Source of the DNA: Pelagicoccus enzymogenes
GTDB lineage: Bacteria > Verrucomicrobiota > Verrucomicrobiia > Opitutales > Opitutaceae
Direction: 5' to 3'
DNA: 64,000 nt
Assembly: GCF_014803405.1 (NCBI RefSeq)
Contig: NZ_JACYFG010000061.1
Span: 124,001-188,000, forward strand
How positions within the stretch are numbered: position 1 is the first letter of the stretch; each line of letters opens with the position of its first letter. Of the stretch, positions 12,650 to 22,900 are shown piece after piece. The notes beneath the pieces are model-generated. The model worked only from the letters and a program-made list of their open reading frames with translations, was not told where the DNA came from and searched no databases. Both the position numbers and the translations under genes were made by a program.

Positions 12650-13321
12650 CTATAGATGCACGATGCCGTGGCGTATCGCCGCTATCGCTGCTTCAGTTCG
12701 GTCGCGCACGCAGAGTTTTCCAAACAAAGTCTTGAGGTGAGACTTCACGGTCTCGTCGGATATCTTGAGATTTGAAGCGATCTCCTTGTTACTTCTTCCC
12801 TTAATCAAGGACTCCAACACTTCACGCTCCCTTTCGGTAAGCGGTTGCCTCTGGGTCCACCGCTCCAGCCTCTCCGCGACTTGTTTCGGAAGCGCATCGT
12901 CTCCTTCGAATACGCTCCGGATCGTACCCGCAATTTCTTCAACCGCCATGTCCTTCAGGAGGTAAGACTTGGCCCCAGACTGGATAGCGCGATTGATGTC
13001 CTCGTCCCAATCGTAGGTGGAGAGCACGATTACCTTGGCTTGAGGATGCTTCTTGCAAATGGACAAGATAGCTTCGGCACCTCCCATGTGATGCATGCGC
13101 AAGTCCATGAGCACGACATCTGGCAATACGTCGTCATAGACCTCGATCGCTTCTTCGCCATCCGATGCCTCGGCCACCACCTCCATGCAAGGTTGGCTGT
13201 CTATCAGGGCGCAAATACCCATACGCATCGAAGGATGATCGTCGACGACAAGGATTCTGATGTTCGCAGGAGACGCTTTTTCAGGAAATTCAGAGGATGT
13301 ACTAATTGCAGGATTGCTCAT
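12650..13321 (-). CDS. NarL/FixJ-type response regulator 1 (REC-LuxR)
   Basis: The product has 223 residues. The receiver domain (about 21-140) carries the acidic pair DD at 27-28, the phospho-acceptor Asp73 in LMDLRM, a Thr-type switch residue in VLSTYD, and Lys in LLKDM. A LuxR-type helix-turn-helix (about 155-215) contains LTEREREVLESL and SDETVKSHLK. It is divergent from the sensor kinase at 13603. It is closely similar along its length to the second regulator at 15773, with an almost identical DNA-binding helix. Both probably bind the same sites, perhaps the CCCCC-N4-GGGGG palindromes, one of which lies 75 bp upstream of this gene. Confidence 0.95.
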   Translation of the reverse strand: MSNPAISTSSEFPEKASPANIRILVVDDHPSMRMGICALIDSQPCMEVVAEASDGEEAIEVYDDVLPDVVLMDLRMHHMGGAEAILSICKKHPQAKVIVLSTYDWDEDINRAIQSGAKSYLLKDMAVEEIAGTIRSVFEGDDALPKQVAERLERWTQRQPLTEREREVLESLIKGRSNKEIASNLKISDETVKSHLKTLFGKLCVRDRTEAAIAAIRHGIVHL

Positions 13322-13395
13322 TTATTTAGAGAGAAACTGTAAACCGACAGTGCGACTTAGGACTCAAAACTAACATAGATACGGTCTCCTGCCCC

Positions 13396-13411
13396 TCACC
13401 CATTCGGGGGA
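13396..13411. promoter_or_regulatory. Candidate operator, TCCCC(C)-N4-GGGGGA palindrome, site 2
   Basis: The sequence is tcacccattcggggga, with one mismatch in the left arm. It sits in the divergent control region between response regulator 1 and the sensor kinase, which suggests autoregulation of the two-component system. Confidence 0.5.
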
Positions 13412-13602
13412 TTAGTTCAAAATAGTCGTGAATAAAGCGTCACAAACCGATCCCCCCTAAACTTGAAGAGGACCTGCCCTATCCACTTGCTCAAAGGAGC
13501 CGTATGCATTTGTTCTGTTCGTCCCCCCCTACCGCCCCCTTGCCAATGCCCATATATTCGCACTCTACCCAGTTAAACCACCCGACTTTCTTTCGAACGA
13601 CC

Positions 13603-15738
13603 ATGTGCAGGAGCCGCCTCTCAAATATACTCTTACACGATGCACTCTTCGCCCTATCGATCTTGGCCTGCGCAGTCTGCGCTTCCTCTGCAACTGCTCA
13701 GTCCAACGATGGCCCTGAAGTACTCACCACCGCAGCAGCAATCCGAAGCTTAACTCCAGTGCAGGCAGCCCAACAGCTGCCGATTCGCCTAGTCGGCTGC
13801 TTCATCTCCCGCGAGGACAATTCCTTTGCCATGCAGGACGAAACAGACGGGATCTTCGTTTTCACGCAACCAGGGTTCCCCATCGATGCCCTCCCCGGAG
13901 ACTTGATCGAAGTAATCGGCGTGACGAATCCCGGAGACTACGCTCCATGCGCCTCCGCGACGTCGATTCGCACCATTGGGAAGACCAAGATTCCTGAACC
14001 GATCCCTGCCACTATCGCCGATTTGCATACTGGTCAAATGGACGTGGCGTGGGTCGAGGTCACCGGGATCGTCCGCAGCGTCAAGATTGGCCCCAACCCC
14101 ATCCCCCAACACCCTAGGGAGGGCGAGTCACCGGAGGAGGTCGCCAGCAGAAATCTCTACACCCAGCTAAAACTAGCCGACGGCAATTCCCATGTCGTCG
14201 TCGAGATGCAAGAAGTGCTCGACCCCAGCATGTACTTGGACGCAAAGGTCAGGCTTCGCGGACATTGCTTCTACCTTCACAACAGCAACCGCCAGTTCGT
14301 CCGCCCAATCCTCCACACACCTCGAGGCATCAAGCCAGAGATATTGGTTCAGCCGCTGCACCGTGACTTCGAAGGCACCCCTACCTCGGTTTCCAGTCTG
14401 TTTACCTTTGACCACACAGGGGGAACCCCTGGCCACCGCGTCCATGTAAGAGGAGTCGTGATACACCAAAGACAGGGAAAGGCTCTGTGGATACGCGATA
14501 AAAACCAAAGCCTGCGCGTGCAGACGTCACAAGACACCGCACTCCAACCAGGCGACATCGTCGACGTGCTCGGGTTTCCCGAGCTTGGTACCTATAGCCC
14601 ACTACTGGAAGACTCCGAATTTAGGAAACGAGGAGATGGAGCACCCCCGATACCAGTCGACCTTGAAGGATTGAATATGATTTCTTGGCATGATTCGGAT
14701 CTCGTCCGCCTCGAAGCCAAGCTACTGGAAGTCCAGCGTTACCCCGAGAGCGTAGAGCTGACACTCGAGGGGCTGAATACAACCGTGCGCGCTTCCCTCC
14801 TGACCGGCTCGGATCAGATCGAGCTACCGGATTGGAGACCCAACAGCGTCGTATCCGTGACTGGGATCGCCACCGTGGGCGAAGGGGAAACCATTCCGCT
14901 CAACGGCCTGTGGTGGTCAGAGTCTCTGCACATCTCACTCCGCTCTCCCGCCGACCTCGCCATCATCACGCCCGCCCCTTGGTGGACTCCTAAACGGATT
15001 TCCTACGTCCTCGCCGCTGTGCTCGCGGTAGCGCTCGGCGCCATCGCCGTGGTAGTCCTTCTCTCTCGAAATCGACTTCGCGAACAAAAGCAGCAACGAG
15101 CCCTCGCCGAATCGGAATTCTCCGCCATACTCAATGAGCGAAACAGAGTTGCCCGCGAAATACATGACACCCTTGCTCAAAACATAGGAGCAATCTCCGT
15201 ACAGCTGGAGATGGTACGTACCGATGCCAAAAACCTCAGCGAAACGACGCAAAGGCACATCAAAACCGCTCACAGCCTAGCCCGCACGGCGTTAACAGAC
15301 GCACGCGATTCTATCTGGAACATGCGCTCCCAAGTTTTGGAAAAATATGATCTTGAGGGAGCCCTCAAGCGCATCACGACACAATTGACTGAAGACTCGG
15401 AGGTTGAGGTTACGACGAAAGTACTTGGAAAACAAAGACGTCTTCCACCTGTAGTCGAAAACAATCTTCTCAGAGTCGGACAAGAGGCGATCACCAATGC
15501 CTGCAAACACGCCAACGCAACGCGCATCACAGTGCAGATCTCCTACGGCGAGCGACGTGTGGAGCTGGTTGTCAGCGACGACGGCGATGGTTTCAATACC
15601 CAGCAGGTCTCGCCGGAGGCGAACCGTAGCTTCGGTCTCGTGGGAATGCGCGAGCGGGTGGAACTGCTAGGAGGCAAATTCGAAATCACAAGTTCCAAAG
15701 GCCAAGGCACACAAATCCTTGTTAGCGTCGGCGACTAG
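13603..15738 (+). CDS. Membrane sensor histidine kinase (HisKA_3 type) with large periplasmic sensor
   Basis: About 711 residues from the ATG at 13603, which gives a good signal peptide (ending SSATAQ); an upstream in-frame ATG at 13504 adds a proline-rich, less signal-like start. Residues of roughly 30-460 form a periplasmic region of repeated beta-rich segments resembling OB-fold domains (GDLIEVIGV, GDIVDVLGF). A membrane helix follows at about 465-489, then the HisKA_3 dimerisation helix with phospho-acceptor His in REIHDTLAQ near 519. The HATPase domain has NACKHANA near 636 and DDGDGF near 661. This NarX-like kinase class pairs with NarL-type regulators, and two flank it. No classical sugar-binding domain is visible, so the signal is unknown. 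Confidence 0.9.
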   Translation: MCRSRLSNILLHDALFALSILACAVCASSATAQSNDGPEVLTTAAAIRSLTPVQAAQQLPIRLVGCFISREDNSFAMQDETDGIFVFTQPGFPIDALPGDLIEVIGVTNPGDYAPCASATSIRTIGKTKIPEPIPATIADLHTGQMDVAWVEVTGIVRSVKIGPNPIPQHPREGESPEEVASRNLYTQLKLADGNSHVVVEMQEVLDPSMYLDAKVRLRGHCFYLHNSNRQFVRPILHTPRGIKPEILVQPLHRDFEGTPTSVSSLFTFDHTGGTPGHRVHVRGVVIHQRQGKALWIRDKNQSLRVQTSQDTALQPGDIVDVLGFPELGTYSPLLEDSEFRKRGDGAPPIPVDLEGLNMISWHDSDLVRLEAKLLEVQRYPESVELTLEGLNTTVRASLLTGSDQIELPDWRPNSVVSVTGIATVGEGETIPLNGLWWSESLHISLRSPADLAIITPAPWWTPKRISYVLAAVLAVALGAIAVVVLLSRNRLREQKQQRALAESEFSAILNERNRVAREIHDTLAQNIGAISVQLEMVRTDAKNLSETTQRHIKTAHSLARTALTDARDSIWNMRSQVLEKYDLEGALKRITTQLTEDSEVEVTTKVLGKQRRLPPVVENNLLRVGQEAITNACKHANATRITVQISYGERRVELVVSDDGDGFNTQQVSPEANRSFGLVGMRERVELLGGKFEITSSKGQGTQILVSVGD

Positions 15739-15772
15739 CCCCGTATTCACTTTTTCAAACACACTATACAAG

Positions 15773-16405
15773 ATGGAAGAAAAGCAGCGCATCAAAGTAA
15801 TGATCGCCGACGACCATCCGCCCATGCGTATGGGACTCGTTGCTTTGATAGACAGCCAAGAGAGCATGAAGGTCATCGCGGAGGCTTCGGACGGTGAAGA
15901 GGCGATTGAGGTCTACGAGGATACCAAGCCCGATATCGCCTTGATGGACCTTCGCATGCCGGGCATGGGCGGAGCTGAAGCCATATTGGCTATCAAGAAG
16001 ATCCATCCCAACGCAAAAATCATCGTCCTTTCGACCTACGACTCCGATGAAGACATCCATCGTGCCCTCCAGTCCGGCGCCTCATCCTACATTTTGAAGG
16101 ACATGCCCATCGAGGAAATAGCAGAGACCATAAAGATGGTTTTCCAAGGCGACGCCTCACTCCCAGATGTCGTTAAAAAACGACTCGCGGAGCGATCAGA
16201 GCGAGACCAACTTACCGAGAGAGAACGCGAAGTCCTAGAAGCTCTTGTAAAAGGCAGGAGCAACAAAGAGATCGCGTCCAGCCTCTCCATCTCGGACGAA
16301 ACCGTAAAGTCCCACCTCAAGGCGCTCTTCCTAAAACTAAAAGTCCGCGACCGGACCGAAGCTGCCATCGCCGCCATCCGCCACGGAATCGTACATCTGG
16401 ACTAG
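15773..16405 (+). CDS. NarL/FixJ-type response regulator 2 (REC-LuxR)
   Basis: The product has 210 residues from the ATG at 15773; the frame is open further upstream, but that would overlap the kinase gene and precede a normal receiver start. The receiver has DD at 13-14, phospho-acceptor Asp59 in LMDLRM, and Lys in ILKDM. The LuxR helix-turn-helix carries LTEREREVLEAL and SDETVKSHLK. It starts 34 bp after the kinase stop and is probably cotranscribed with it. It is a paralogue of the regulator at 12650. Confidence 0.95.
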   Translation: MEEKQRIKVMIADDHPPMRMGLVALIDSQESMKVIAEASDGEEAIEVYEDTKPDIALMDLRMPGMGGAEAILAIKKIHPNAKIIVLSTYDSDEDIHRALQSGASSYILKDMPIEEIAETIKMVFQGDASLPDVVKKRLAERSERDQLTEREREVLEALVKGRSNKEIASSLSISDETVKSHLKALFLKLKVRDRTEAAIAAIRHGIVHLD

Positions 16406-16580
16406 GGCTTGTCCTCAAATCAGCTCGTTGCTGAATCGCAGACCAATCAAGGCAGAGCAAGGCTGCCAAAGCCTTGCGAAAAAAAAGCTTCGGGCGGCTT
16501 TGGCGGAGGTCGCGACCTTCCCCTTTGACCAGATCGCTTCGCGACAGGCTCATCAACCACTGCAACACCCGCCTGCCCAA
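16406..16580. other. Structured convergent intergenic spacer
   Basis: It lies between two converging genes. GCAAGGCT-gccaa-AGCCTTGC forms a perfect 8-bp hairpin at 16457-16477 followed by eight A. A competing pairing joins GCCAAAGCC (16465-16473) to GGCTTTGGC about 22 bases downstream. No T run follows on either strand in the position expected of a simple terminator. I see no gene here. Confidence 0.4.
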
Positions 16581-19500
16581 TCACTCGGACTTCACTTGAA
16601 GACGCAGGAATAGATCTTCATCGGCTTCAAGACGTCTTACAAAACGTACCCACTGTACTCCTCCCTCTTCCGATATAACCTCGCTAGTTCCCTCAGCCAC
16701 TGCCCATTCTGGCGACAGGTCCGAAGACTCCAGTACTCGGAACGCGAGGTCGGCGGCGCTTACGGCACGTCGATAAACGATCGCCAACGGAGCGACCGAA
16801 TCATCGAGGTAAGGAGCGAGGTCTCCTTCCTTTCGCTTCGGATTTCCCGCAAAGGCTCGCTCAAGAAGGTTGATAATTCCATCTTTGTCTGGGTCTGCGT
16901 CGTCGGCGGCCTCGCCAGCATTCTCAGTCACGCCGAAGTGCAGTTCGCGCCATTCTTCGGCAAACGAAAGCAAACTAGCGAAACTGACATCTGAATATAG
17001 ACTCGATCCAGCATCGTTGCTCGCCGCCACTTCATAATAAAACTTTGTTTTCCCGGAAGTTTCTGTATCCACAAAAACAGGACTCGACAGATTCGAGGCA
17101 AGCGCTACGAACGGTCCGTCGCTCGATTCGGAACGTCTCACCGCATAAGCAGTCGCTCCCGGAACCGAGTCCCAAGACAACACGATCTCGTCGTCCATGA
17201 CGGTAGTCGCAAGTCCGGTCGGCACCGGAGGTGAAACGAGTCCAGCGACTGCAGCGACTTCGTTCGCCGACAGGGCAAAGTTGTGGATCTGGAAATCGTC
17301 TAGGCGGCCTCTGTAGAAAGACCACGAATTGAATCGGTTCTTGCCCACTAGATTGAGGTTAGAAGAGATATCCGCCAGCGACACAGTACTTGAGCTTTCG
17401 TCTACCATGCTTCCATCGACATACAACTGCGCCTTCGTCTCGCCCAGCACAACCGCGAGGTGAGTCCAGCGGTTCGTATCGAGAGCCGTCGCATTCAGCT
17501 GCGCTTCCTTTCCAGCATTCTCGATCACAAAACGAAGCCCCGAACCTGCCGCACTCGGACTCAGGTAAAAACGAGACTCCACGTCGTCTCCAAATTCGAA
17601 GATGCGCTGATCATCCGATCCGCCGCTCCAGTAAACCCAACACGCAACACTGATTTGAGCGTGGTCAGCGATCGTTGCAGGCAAGCTTATGAAGTTGTTG
17701 ACCCCATTGAAATACAGCGAACTCGCCCCAACCTTCCCATCTAAGTAAGCAGGTGCGTGCGTGGCCTCGGCATCATTCGCATTTCCGGAACCATCGCCTA
17801 GGCTCTGCTCAAAGTTTAGCGAAAGGGCTAGAGTCGGTCCACTGCTCGGGGAGACAGACTGGACGTCCGAATATTCCGATTGGTTGCCCGAACCATCGGT
17901 TGCTTTGATTCTATAGAAGTAGGCTTGGGCCTCGTATGCCCCTTTGTCGATGAATGTGGTATCCACAACCTCACGAGCTATCAATTCGTATGGACCTTCA
18001 GTCGCGACAGAGCGATATACACTGTATCCACTCAAATCGTTCTCATCGTTAGCTTCCCAAGACAGCGTTACTGAAACTGCGTTCGCTCTCGCCTTCAAGC
18101 CGGTCGGCGCCGCTGGAGCTTCAAACTCGACCAAAGCGCCAGCCTTGACGAAACGCCATTGCTGCAAGTGTCCGCCCGGACCATCTCCCAATTGGACACG
18201 AGCCCCGTTCTCAGTCGATCCATTGGCCACTTCCAAATACTTTCCGCTGAAGCGACTACGAATGTAGAAATATCCGTCTTCAACGTATTCAAGAACCCAT
18301 TGCTGGTTAATGCCTTCCAGGTAGTCGTAAAGGCGAACCTCTGCGCCGGCGTTGAGATTCCAGTTCCAAACATCGATCGTCTTGGTCGTCGCATTGAAGG
18401 GCTTGATCGTGAAGTAACTCCAATCACCTCCAATGGTTCGAGGCACCCTATCGACCAACCAGGATTGATGGCTTTCGTAGTTCGGAGTGCCTTGCTGGAT
18501 ATGGGAGCCGTTGCCAGTCCCTCCGCCTTGCACTTCCAGGATCTTCCCGCTTTGTCGATTCACCAAGGTGTAGCGGCCTTTTATCACCGGCTGTATGTCA
18601 TCGCCCCAAGTGATGTTTATCACGCGCTCTGCATTGCTGTGGGATGAAGTCTGATAACCAGAGCCACCCGTCGTATTGACAGTGAAAGTACGCTGCGGGC
18701 CAACGCCGTCGAAAAAGACATCGCGATCTGTGGATACAAATTGAAAAGAGGTCGGTCGAGCCTGCCGCTCGGATTCTCCCACGAACGCCTGAATCTTACC
18801 ATCCGGAGCACGGTAGACCGAGGCCGCCGTCCAGTTGGGACGATTTTCCGAGTAGCCGAGTCGAGTTCCATCGCTGGCCTTCACGAACTCGCCTCTGGCG
18901 TACTCAGCGCTACCCCACCAGATTCCAACGTCCATGCCGTACTCGGCTCCAACCATGGCTTCCATGACGTTGTGCAACTCGTCGTTGATGCCAATGTCGC
19001 CATTGGCTACGACGTATTCAAAAAACGATGCGTAAGTATCGAATCCGCCCGCTAGCTGGTGCGTATTTCCTTCGTCAAGCAGGTCTTTCAATGGGCTGTA
19101 CCATTCGAGAGCCAGGTCGTTATTCAATGTACCGCCTCCTGCGATACGGATGTCCGCAAAGCTCTCCTTATATTTTGAATCTTGTCGAAACAGGCGAGCA
19201 ATCTCTTCCAAGCGCCCTACGTTGCCGTAGCCGTTAGTGACGAAATCTGGTTCGTTGAAGGGAGCAACCGACAGAACCGTTCGCCCTGCGTCTTCCGCTT
19301 TTCGCCTTGTCAAGTCAATCAGCTCGGCCCATCTGTCCGCTCGAAGATTTCCTGACCCATCTTTGAAATAGGAATCGATGCCAATCGTATCACTGTTGAA
19401 GTATAGTGCGGCATCCTGTTTGGTATACGTATCTACGATCCGCATACGCTCGTTAAATTCCGCCTGTCGCGTTGTTTCGAGATCACCATTTATCAAAGGT

Positions 19501-19784
19501 CTGTCTCCAGTGAACGAAAAGCGAATAACGTCGACCTGCTCCTTACCCATAAACTCCACGCCGCGCCGCACGTTGCTTTCCGAGAGCCAAGCTGTATCCA
19601 AGCCCCAGATGGAGATAGACTTGTCAACCCCGGGAGCGGTGACGTCGAAGAGTACGGTGTTGTCTTGAGCTAGGGCAGTTCCGTTCAAAGAGAGACAGAA
19701 TACCGCTGCGACAATTGAGTGGCCCTTACGAAACGCGCGTACCATAGAGGCACGATGCGACGTAGTGTTAGCGTTCAAGCTCAT
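16581..19784 (-). CDS. Secreted multidomain putative glycoside hydrolase with ricin-type lectin, Fn3 and LamG modules
   Basis: About 1067 residues from the ATG at 19784 (the frame is open to 19856; a later ATG lies at 19745), with a signal peptide ending in TALAQ. The catalytic part (about 30-400) resembles clan GH-A TIM barrels: APFNEPDF near residue 178 has the NEP acid/base signature. I cannot name the family; GH30-like is a guess. Then come a ricin-type beta-trefoil lectin (about 405-548, two visible SGK-LEV repeats), an Fn3 domain (556-645), a LamG/concanavalin domain (650-850) and a second Fn3 domain. A C-terminal module has DPDKDGIINLLERAF. That last module resembles the C-terminus of the GH115 protein at 33569. 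Its substrate is probably a plant or algal wall polysaccharide. Confidence 0.75.
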   Translation of the reverse strand: MSLNANTTSHRASMVRAFRKGHSIVAAVFCLSLNGTALAQDNTVLFDVTAPGVDKSISIWGLDTAWLSESNVRRGVEFMGKEQVDVIRFSFTGDRPLINGDLETTRQAEFNERMRIVDTYTKQDAALYFNSDTIGIDSYFKDGSGNLRADRWAELIDLTRRKAEDAGRTVLSVAPFNEPDFVTNGYGNVGRLEEIARLFRQDSKYKESFADIRIAGGGTLNNDLALEWYSPLKDLLDEGNTHQLAGGFDTYASFFEYVVANGDIGINDELHNVMEAMVGAEYGMDVGIWWGSAEYARGEFVKASDGTRLGYSENRPNWTAASVYRAPDGKIQAFVGESERQARPTSFQFVSTDRDVFFDGVGPQRTFTVNTTGGSGYQTSSHSNAERVINITWGDDIQPVIKGRYTLVNRQSGKILEVQGGGTGNGSHIQQGTPNYESHQSWLVDRVPRTIGGDWSYFTIKPFNATTKTIDVWNWNLNAGAEVRLYDYLEGINQQWVLEYVEDGYFYIRSRFSGKYLEVANGSTENGARVQLGDGPGGHLQQWRFVKAGALVEFEAPAAPTGLKARANAVSVTLSWEANDENDLSGYSVYRSVATEGPYELIAREVVDTTFIDKGAYEAQAYFYRIKATDGSGNQSEYSDVQSVSPSSGPTLALSLNFEQSLGDGSGNANDAEATHAPAYLDGKVGASSLYFNGVNNFISLPATIADHAQISVACWVYWSGGSDDQRIFEFGDDVESRFYLSPSAAGSGLRFVIENAGKEAQLNATALDTNRWTHLAVVLGETKAQLYVDGSMVDESSSTVSLADISSNLNLVGKNRFNSWSFYRGRLDDFQIHNFALSANEVAAVAGLVSPPVPTGLATTVMDDEIVLSWDSVPGATAYAVRRSESSDGPFVALASNLSSPVFVDTETSGKTKFYYEVAASNDAGSSLYSDVSFASLLSFAEEWRELHFGVTENAGEAADDADPDKDGIINLLERAFAGNPKRKEGDLAPYLDDSVAPLAIVYRRAVSAADLAFRVLESSDLSPEWAVAEGTSEVISEEGGVQWVRFVRRLEADEDLFLRLQVKSE

Positions 19785-19931
19785 ACTTGTGCGTATTGGG
19801 GTTGGTAGATCGAGGTAAAGTGGTGCCGCATCGCCTTCCGCGCGCGACGAATTCAACTACTGGTTTCCGTTCTGCGGATACAACAGTGGAGCGAGACTCC
19901 CTTTTCGGGAGAGCTTTCTAAATTTTGAACA

Positions 19932-19968
19932 TAAAGAAGCGGGACACCCCCCCCCTGGATGCCCCGCC
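19932..19968 (-). terminator. Likely rho-independent terminator after the large TonB receptor gene
   Basis: On the minus strand GCGGGGCA pairs with TGTCCCGC (one G-T pair) around a G-rich loop, followed by TTCTTTATGTT. It starts about 20 bp after the receptor stop codon. Confidence 0.6.
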
Positions 19969-19987
19969 ATGCTACCGCTAAGCGGTA

Positions 19988-22900
19988 CTAAAAACGAATG
20001 GTATTGCTGATAGACCAGCGCGTCTCACCCGGAATACGGACTTGAGCGATTGATCCATCTGGATTCGCGCGAACGGGAATCAGCTCATCGTCGGCAAAGA
20101 GGTCGTAGACATTTAACTGGATGGACCAGCTCTTATCGCCTCCGATCTCGGTTTCATAGGATACCCAAGCATCGACGTAGTCCTCACTTGACCCCTTGAT
20201 GGGATTGCTGAGGTCGTTGACCCAAGCGTTGGCATCTGCGTCGTACTTCGGATAGTAGCCCAAGTTGGACTCATCCATCCAACGGTAGGCGCCACCGATG
20301 CCAAGGCCCTTGAACTTGCCGTCTACGAAGCTGTAGTTGGTGATTAGATTGAAGTGCCACTCTCTCAGTTCATTGACCAGCTGACCTTCAGTCGCCTTCG
20401 CCTGGTAGTACTTGGCAAGGATCTCAGAACCGTAACCTGTTCCAAGGCGACCACCGGTACCCAACTGGTTGCCTGGAGATTCTGGTATATCGTAGAAGCC
20501 CTTGATGGACCAGTAGTCCATGCCTGGCTCGTCGTAGAGCGCGTATCCACCATCGAACCACATGTCCATGCTGTTCTCGATGTACTCGTCCCACGCCGCC
20601 AGTACGTTGGAGCGTACCGCTTCAGCCTTGGAGGCGTTGAAGGTCACACGCCAGTTGTCCAGAGGATTAGCTGTGAATTCGTATTCGATACCAGTGGACT
20701 CAAGGTTGTTGAGGCTTCGTGAAGTGCTGGGAACCTGCCATGCGGTCAGCTCCCAGAATCCACCCCAAGCCGCTTCGATGCGCTCGAAGTTCATCGCATC
20801 CCAGAATACTGGGTCTACTGGATTGGACCACTCCGCATCCGAGCGAGCGCGGTACCACTCGGAACGATAGGCCACTTCTTCCGCGGTGAGCGGGGGAGCG
20901 ACGTAGGGAAGGTCGAGGTCCGGATTGATGTCGCCCTGTGCGACATAGTTGGGGGAACCTGGAACGGCTGCAGCGCGGATGCGGAGCGGCTGGTTCATGA
21001 TTTCAGGATTGTCTCTCCAATCCGCAGGCAACGGCGTGTTTGCGACTGCGGAATCGTAGTTGCCTTCGCCAAACATCCAGTTGTTGACCACCCACTCTGG
21101 GGTAGGTTGCCAACGGTTCGCTGCAGCTTCGTCGGTCTCAGGAAGCGCGCCCCAATGAGGGCCGATTTCCCACATCATGCCGTCCATGGAGCGGCCGAGG
21201 ATAGCCTTGTTGCGGTTAAAGGCAGGAGCGTCTCCGATGAAGGGAGTGTTCTCTTGAGTCGTCTTGTACTTGGTGACGCGCAGGGAGAACTTGTTGTCCA
21301 TAGCAGAGAGCAAAAGGCTCACGTCACGAGTGTTGCCCGAAGGATTCGCCTCTTGTCGATTGTAGACGTCAGTCGCCACATCCGAAGGACGGAAACTGCT
21401 GGAATCGTTGAAGAGCAGGCTCACTCCCATGCCTTTCGGCAATTCGCGGCCGAACAGATTGAGCAGTTCCTCGCCATGCAAGGCCACGCTCCAGCTGCGA
21501 CGCTGCGCAGAGGCAATGATCGGGACACTTCTCTCCGAGTCGTAGACCCAATTGTCGCTGTATGGCAACACGTTGTTGTAAATAGCGTCTCTCCCGAACT
21601 CGGTCATCACACCGTCAACTTCGAAGCGAGTTGGGGACGGCTTACGGTAAGCTTCGTAATCATCCTCGCGCCAACCGAAGATCGGGACGATTGCTCCGTT
21701 GAGCATGTCGCCCTGCCAAACGAAGACCTTGGAGTCGGTCACGTCGTAACCTTCTCTCGCTCCGTCGTAGAGCTTGTCCAAGTCGGTCTGCCAATTCAGG
21801 AGGCCGAAATTGCTTTGGCCCCACTCCCTGCCACCTTCATCATTGAAGCCGAAGGCGAGGACGGACTGGTTCAGAGCTGGGTTTTGGGAGGCCGTTACAC
21901 CGGTAACTCCAGTGATCTGGTCCATGGATGTCGTATCCAAAATGCTATCGCTGAGGTAATGGATGCCGCGCCAGGTTGCGTAACCAGGACGAGACCATCC
22001 TAGATCTTCAGAGAACTGTTCGTCCCAGCGATACATCGCAAAGTTTCGATCGAAGTAGTCAAACTTCTGCGAGGAGGCTACACCAGTAAAAGTGTGCTTA
22101 CCCAATACCGTGGCGAACAAGCTGTCAGAGTCGAAGAAGTCATCTCCCGACACTTCACCAAACACGGTGGCGCGCCAGTTCTCACGCTTCTTCTCGAAGA
22201 TACCACCGCGCCCTTCGCCAATCGTGAAGAGACGACCTACGTTCGGGTTGTTGCCCTCACCGCCGCGAAGCGATTCGTTAATGTCGATGGAAATGATGTT
22301 TCCACCCCAGAGGCCTTCCATTGCGTTGGTGTATCCAGAACGGTATGACTGGTCGTTGTATGCGAAATTCCAGCCCAAGCGACCATCCAAGTAGGTTTGG
22401 GTGGCGACTATGTTGAAAGTTTCAAAGTCGTTGAACTCCGACTTGTTGGGACCTACCAAGTTTTGCTCACGAACCAATTCAGCGATCGGACCGTCGATGA
22501 TCATCTGAGTCGGCCACATGCCTTGGCCGAAACCGCGGAATGAGCGGCCGGTAAGGTTTTCATAGCCATCGATGATTCCCGAAACCACGGGGTTGTTCGC
22601 GTAGTATGCGGCTTGGTTCTTCTCATGGTTACCGTTGCCCAATTCCCAATTGGGGTTGGTCAAGCCGACGTAGCTGCCCCAGCCTCCGCCGTTCACATTG
22701 TTCCAACCACGCAGTACCATCGCATCCGGACCGCCGGGAACGCCAACTGCAGCATTCGTTGGGTCGCCGTAGAAGGAAACAGGATGGTCATCCCAGACCT
22801 GGCCACCCACCGACTGAGCTCCGTAGATCGCCTCGTGAGCGCCAAAACCAGCAAGACCTTCGGCATCGCCGGGATCCGTCCAGTATTCGTCGTTTGTCAC

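Noticed and set aside
16457-16477. Bidirectional terminator between the converging genes
   Set aside because: The hairpin is perfect but the A run lies 3' of it on the plus strand, which would give T residues on the wrong side for minus-strand termination; kept only as a structured spacer.
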